64,000 nt of DNA from Tubiluchus corallicola (Eukaryota > Priapulida > Priapulimorpha > Priapulimorphida > Tubiluchidae). Of the stretch, positions 61,298-64,000 are shown one piece after another (position 1 is the first letter of the stretch; each line of letters begins with the position of its first letter). The stretch spans positions 62,001 to 126,000 of the forward strand of contig JAQGDQ010000190.1 of the NCBI GenBank assembly GCA_030141605.1, given 5' to 3'. The translations under genes and the position numbers were made by a program. The notes beneath the pieces were generated by a model that was not told the DNA's origin, made no database searches, and was given only the letters and a program-made list of their open reading frames with translations.

Positions 61298-63606
61298 CTA
61301 TTGGGCATCCTTGATGAGGTGACTCACACTTCTACAACTCTGACTGACATTCTCAGCATCGTCATAAACTTCATCAGAAGACAATGAACCGTGCCCGGAG
61401 GAACATCCTGGAGAATCAGTGCTGTCATTTGTAATGGCTGGATGGTGGATATCTGATAAAGGTATTTTTACCTCCAAGTCGCAACGAGTACCAAAATTCT
61501 TTAGTAAATCCTTGAAAAAAGCAAAATATATAAAAACTGTTTCTCAATCTCAATACGCACGTAGGCAGTTAACAAAAAAACACAACTACTGAATGGGTAC
61601 AGTCATGTAGTTAAAGACTTATTTGCAATCATACCTAAGAAATAGTGCTTTAAAGCAACTTGTTTTGCAGTCCATTGTATTTCGACCCAAGTTGTTAGCA
61701 GCAACAGTGGTTTTAAAGCAGAAGGCTCCAAAAATGTTTATTTTTTCGCAAAGTGCACCAGTAAAAGTGTAATGCACTTTTGAAAACTATTGTTCCTTAA
61801 GCAGTACAGCTAGTTTATTTCAGTATTCCAGTTATGCGAATCTTTTTAAAATGCATGCAAATGTATGGTAGCATCATTGCAATAGGTTATATGGCCTTCA
61901 ATTATGATTGCATGTATACAGAATAAGCACATGATAGATTAACACCTAAAATCTCAAAGTGACCACACTACAATTTGCATGCAAATTTAATGTAATATAT
62001 TAGTCTCAGAAATATAGTCTCGAAAAGCTATATATTACTTATCTGTGTGAACATTACTCTCGCTTTGGGTACTCACAGTATCACATTCGTTATTGTTGCC
62101 CAGTTGATCGTTTGGCTCTGTGCTGTAATAAGCATCTTCGTCTTTCACGTTATAGTACAAAATGCGGCGTCTGAAGCTCTGCTTTCTATAAAAAATGATA
62201 ATGATATCTATGTCAACTTGTTTGTAAGCAGCATAAAGAGAAAAAGTAATAAGACTGTCACTTTGCTACAGACTAGTGAAAATTGTAAGATTATGAGTAA
62301 CAAATTGAAACCTGTTAGAAAACCTTGTAAGACAAGTAATCGAAAATGCGAAACTTATTAGAAAACAACCTAAAAAAGCAACATTTCAATGTTGCTTTAA
62401 TTTTATGTTCTGCAAGTTTCGTTTTTATTACCATTTCAGGAGTATGTTTGTGAATTAATTTAGGCACGATTCTCTCTTTTGTTACCCCATGATTAAAAGT
62501 GAAATACACAGCTGTCAACTTACGTTTTGCAATAATGGAAAAACGCAAAGATAAGTAAACCAGTCACAACAGCACCACAAGCAATTCCAATGAGCCACAT
62601 TAGATTACCCTCTGATTCTTCACAACTTGGACCAGAGTATCCTTTCTGACACCTAAAAGACAAAAACTGTTTACCCTATCATCGCATGTAAAGGAGAACA
62701 AGATAAATTGTTTTTCGAGCAGTATCTTTCAGATGTGCAGAATGATAATACAAAGGACCATTATTTATAACGACTCGAATCATGCAGAATACTGTTACAC
62801 AGTAAACTCCGCGTAAATCAGATGGCTAAGGCCAAAGAAACTGAAACCGACAGTCGGACAAATGATATTGCAGTCAGAATTTTCCACTTTGCCATTTTAT
62901 TAAAGGATGACTGGATGATTTTTTATAATACATCCAACTTTGAAGTACATTAAAACGTATAAATTTTAGCACCTATAATAATGCCAAAGTGTTTCCGATA
63001 ATTAAATAATAGATTAAAAATTTAATTAACGGTGTGCGAGCCCAACTAGTAATGACATCACAAACGAACAATTTTCAACAGCACAAACATTCAATGAGCG
63101 TGTTGCACGTGTTTGCAAAAGCGAAAATTGATAGTAGATTGTTATGTGTTGTAGTTAAAACTGAGTTCAGTTTTCCTTGGCAGAAAGTGAATTACTGGCA
63201 TGCAATTTCTCAGGAAATAAGACAATTTACACATGTCACCTTCATATATATTTATAATATTTATTGATTAGTTTTCGGATTGTTTTTCACCCAAATTGAC
63301 GTAACATCTGGGAAAGCTCGCATTCATTGTATTGACAATGTTTCTACGTGTCAAAGATGAACTGACCAAATACAATGTGTTTTCCATAAATTGTTCCCCT
63401 AAAATATAACGAATTTACTGATATACAGCTTTAAGCACGAAGACATATAAACAGATCTGTTCTCCGTATCTGTGTGAGATGAACGATATTTCGAATCATG
63501 CTGTCTACTTACAAGCAGATATGTCTTTTTGTATTTGGTTCTATGGTACAAACACCTTCATTGTGACACAGGATCCCATTGCATGTTGCATTTTTAGCTG
63601 CTGTAA
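61298..63606 (-). CDS. Single-pass membrane protein with juxtamembrane EGF domain (3' part)
   Basis: Four exons, partial upstream: 63513-63606, 62524-62652, 62077-62185, 61298-61510 (TAG stop at 61298-61300). They encode an EGF domain with six cysteines spaced C-x4-C-x5-C-x11-C-x-C-x8-C (from ATCNGILCHNEGVC to CQKGYSGPSC). About eight residues later comes one hydrophobic span (LMWLIGIACGAVVTGLLIFA), a basic stop-transfer KTKQSFRRR, and an acidic/serine-rich cytoplasmic tail with several tyrosines (AYYSTEP, EVYDD). Type I topology is inferred. The extracellular part lies beyond the right edge. It could be a growth-factor precursor, a Notch-ligand-like or another EGF receptor-type protein; the tail matches none I can name. 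It converges tail to tail with COX5A. Confidence 0.82.
62956..63166. repeat. Dispersed repeat, copy A2
   Basis: Second copy of the repeat at 19440-19645, in an intron of the EGF-membrane gene. The match ends at the GTGTTGTA-TAAAACT block in both. Confidence 0.75.
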
Positions 63607-64000
63607 CTAAACAAAAAAGTTGTTTAAAACTGTATATAAAACAAACAGTACCTTAAAACAACAATGCAATCTTATATCATGAAGATAAATCTGCAGCTAA
63701 AACCCAAAATACTTTTGATAGCGAGCGACTCTTTCCTTATGGCGCATTAGGCCAGTGTCGCACGGAGCAGAACAATCCATAAGGTGTAAGCCGTTAGGAG
63801 AAAAAGCCGCCACATGTTGCAAGGCGCCTTATTGCGAAATGAATTTGGCTATTAAATTCATTTGTCATAAGCAGGGCCTATTTCAGCCTAAGCAAGGCCC
63901 GGGGAAGTGGGGGGTGTGAGGCCATGGTTGGCGCCCAGAAAATCTTTGAACTGCTAGAACGCCGGAGAAGCATTTTTGGAGAAAATATTGAGTTATACAG
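63607..64000. other. Intron of the EGF-membrane gene to the right edge
   Basis: No further exon is recognised. The last 250 bp are GC-richer than typical introns here, with GCGCATTAGGCC/GGCGCCTTATTGCG-like motifs and a GGGGAAGTGGGGGG run. This may be an unclassified repeat. Confidence 0.35.

Overview
The window is nuclear DNA from an animal (metazoan). It is AT-rich, has many GT-AG introns of a few hundred bases to several kb, and carries many short transposon remnants. The recognisable genes are animal nuclear genes: a Mi-2/CHD4-type remodeller, the polyadenylation factor WDR33, the Wnt co-activator Pygopus, the cytochrome oxidase subunit COX5A and an EGF-domain membrane protein. Pygopus makes a metazoan certain. 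Gene structure and repeats suggest an invertebrate, but the phylum cannot be resolved from this sequence.

Layout. 1-23,628 (minus): the 5' half of a Mi-2/CHD4 gene, 17 exons encoding about 853 residues (CHDNT, two PHD fingers, two chromodomains, start of the SNF2 ATPase), cut by the left edge. 25,971-46,399 (minus): complete WDR33, 15 coding exons, about 722 residues. 49,186-53,384 (minus): Pygopus, 4 secure exons plus a tentative first exon, about 221 residues. 55,945-60,900 (plus): complete COX5A, 4 coding exons, 155 residues, with an apparent intron immediately after the stop codon. 61,298-63,606 and beyond (minus): the 3' part of a single-pass membrane protein with a juxtamembrane EGF domain, cut by the right edge. 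All exon phases given here were joined by hand and are mutually consistent.

Between and inside the genes are transposon relics. They include pogo/Tigger-like non-autonomous elements with TA target duplications, a hAT-like element with a perfect 8-bp target duplication nested in another repeat, further terminal-inverted-repeat elements, and at least four 5'-truncated non-LTR retrotransposon (LINE) tails. There are several recent tandem duplications. A 41-bp minisatellite in a WDR33 intron appears to have grown inside a LINE reading frame.

The genes do not form an operon or a single pathway. Mi-2 (chromatin remodelling in NuRD-type complexes) and Pygopus (PHD reader in Wnt/beta-catenin transcription) are both nuclear chromatin factors. 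WDR33 recognises the AAUAAA poly(A) signal. COX5A is a mitochondrial respiratory subunit. I found no CRISPR array, tRNA, rRNA or convincing previously undescribed system. The most interesting signals are the LINE-born minisatellite, the duplicated splice donor of Mi-2 exon 1, the inverted arrays at 14.75-15.41 kb and a few exon-like reading frames I cannot name.
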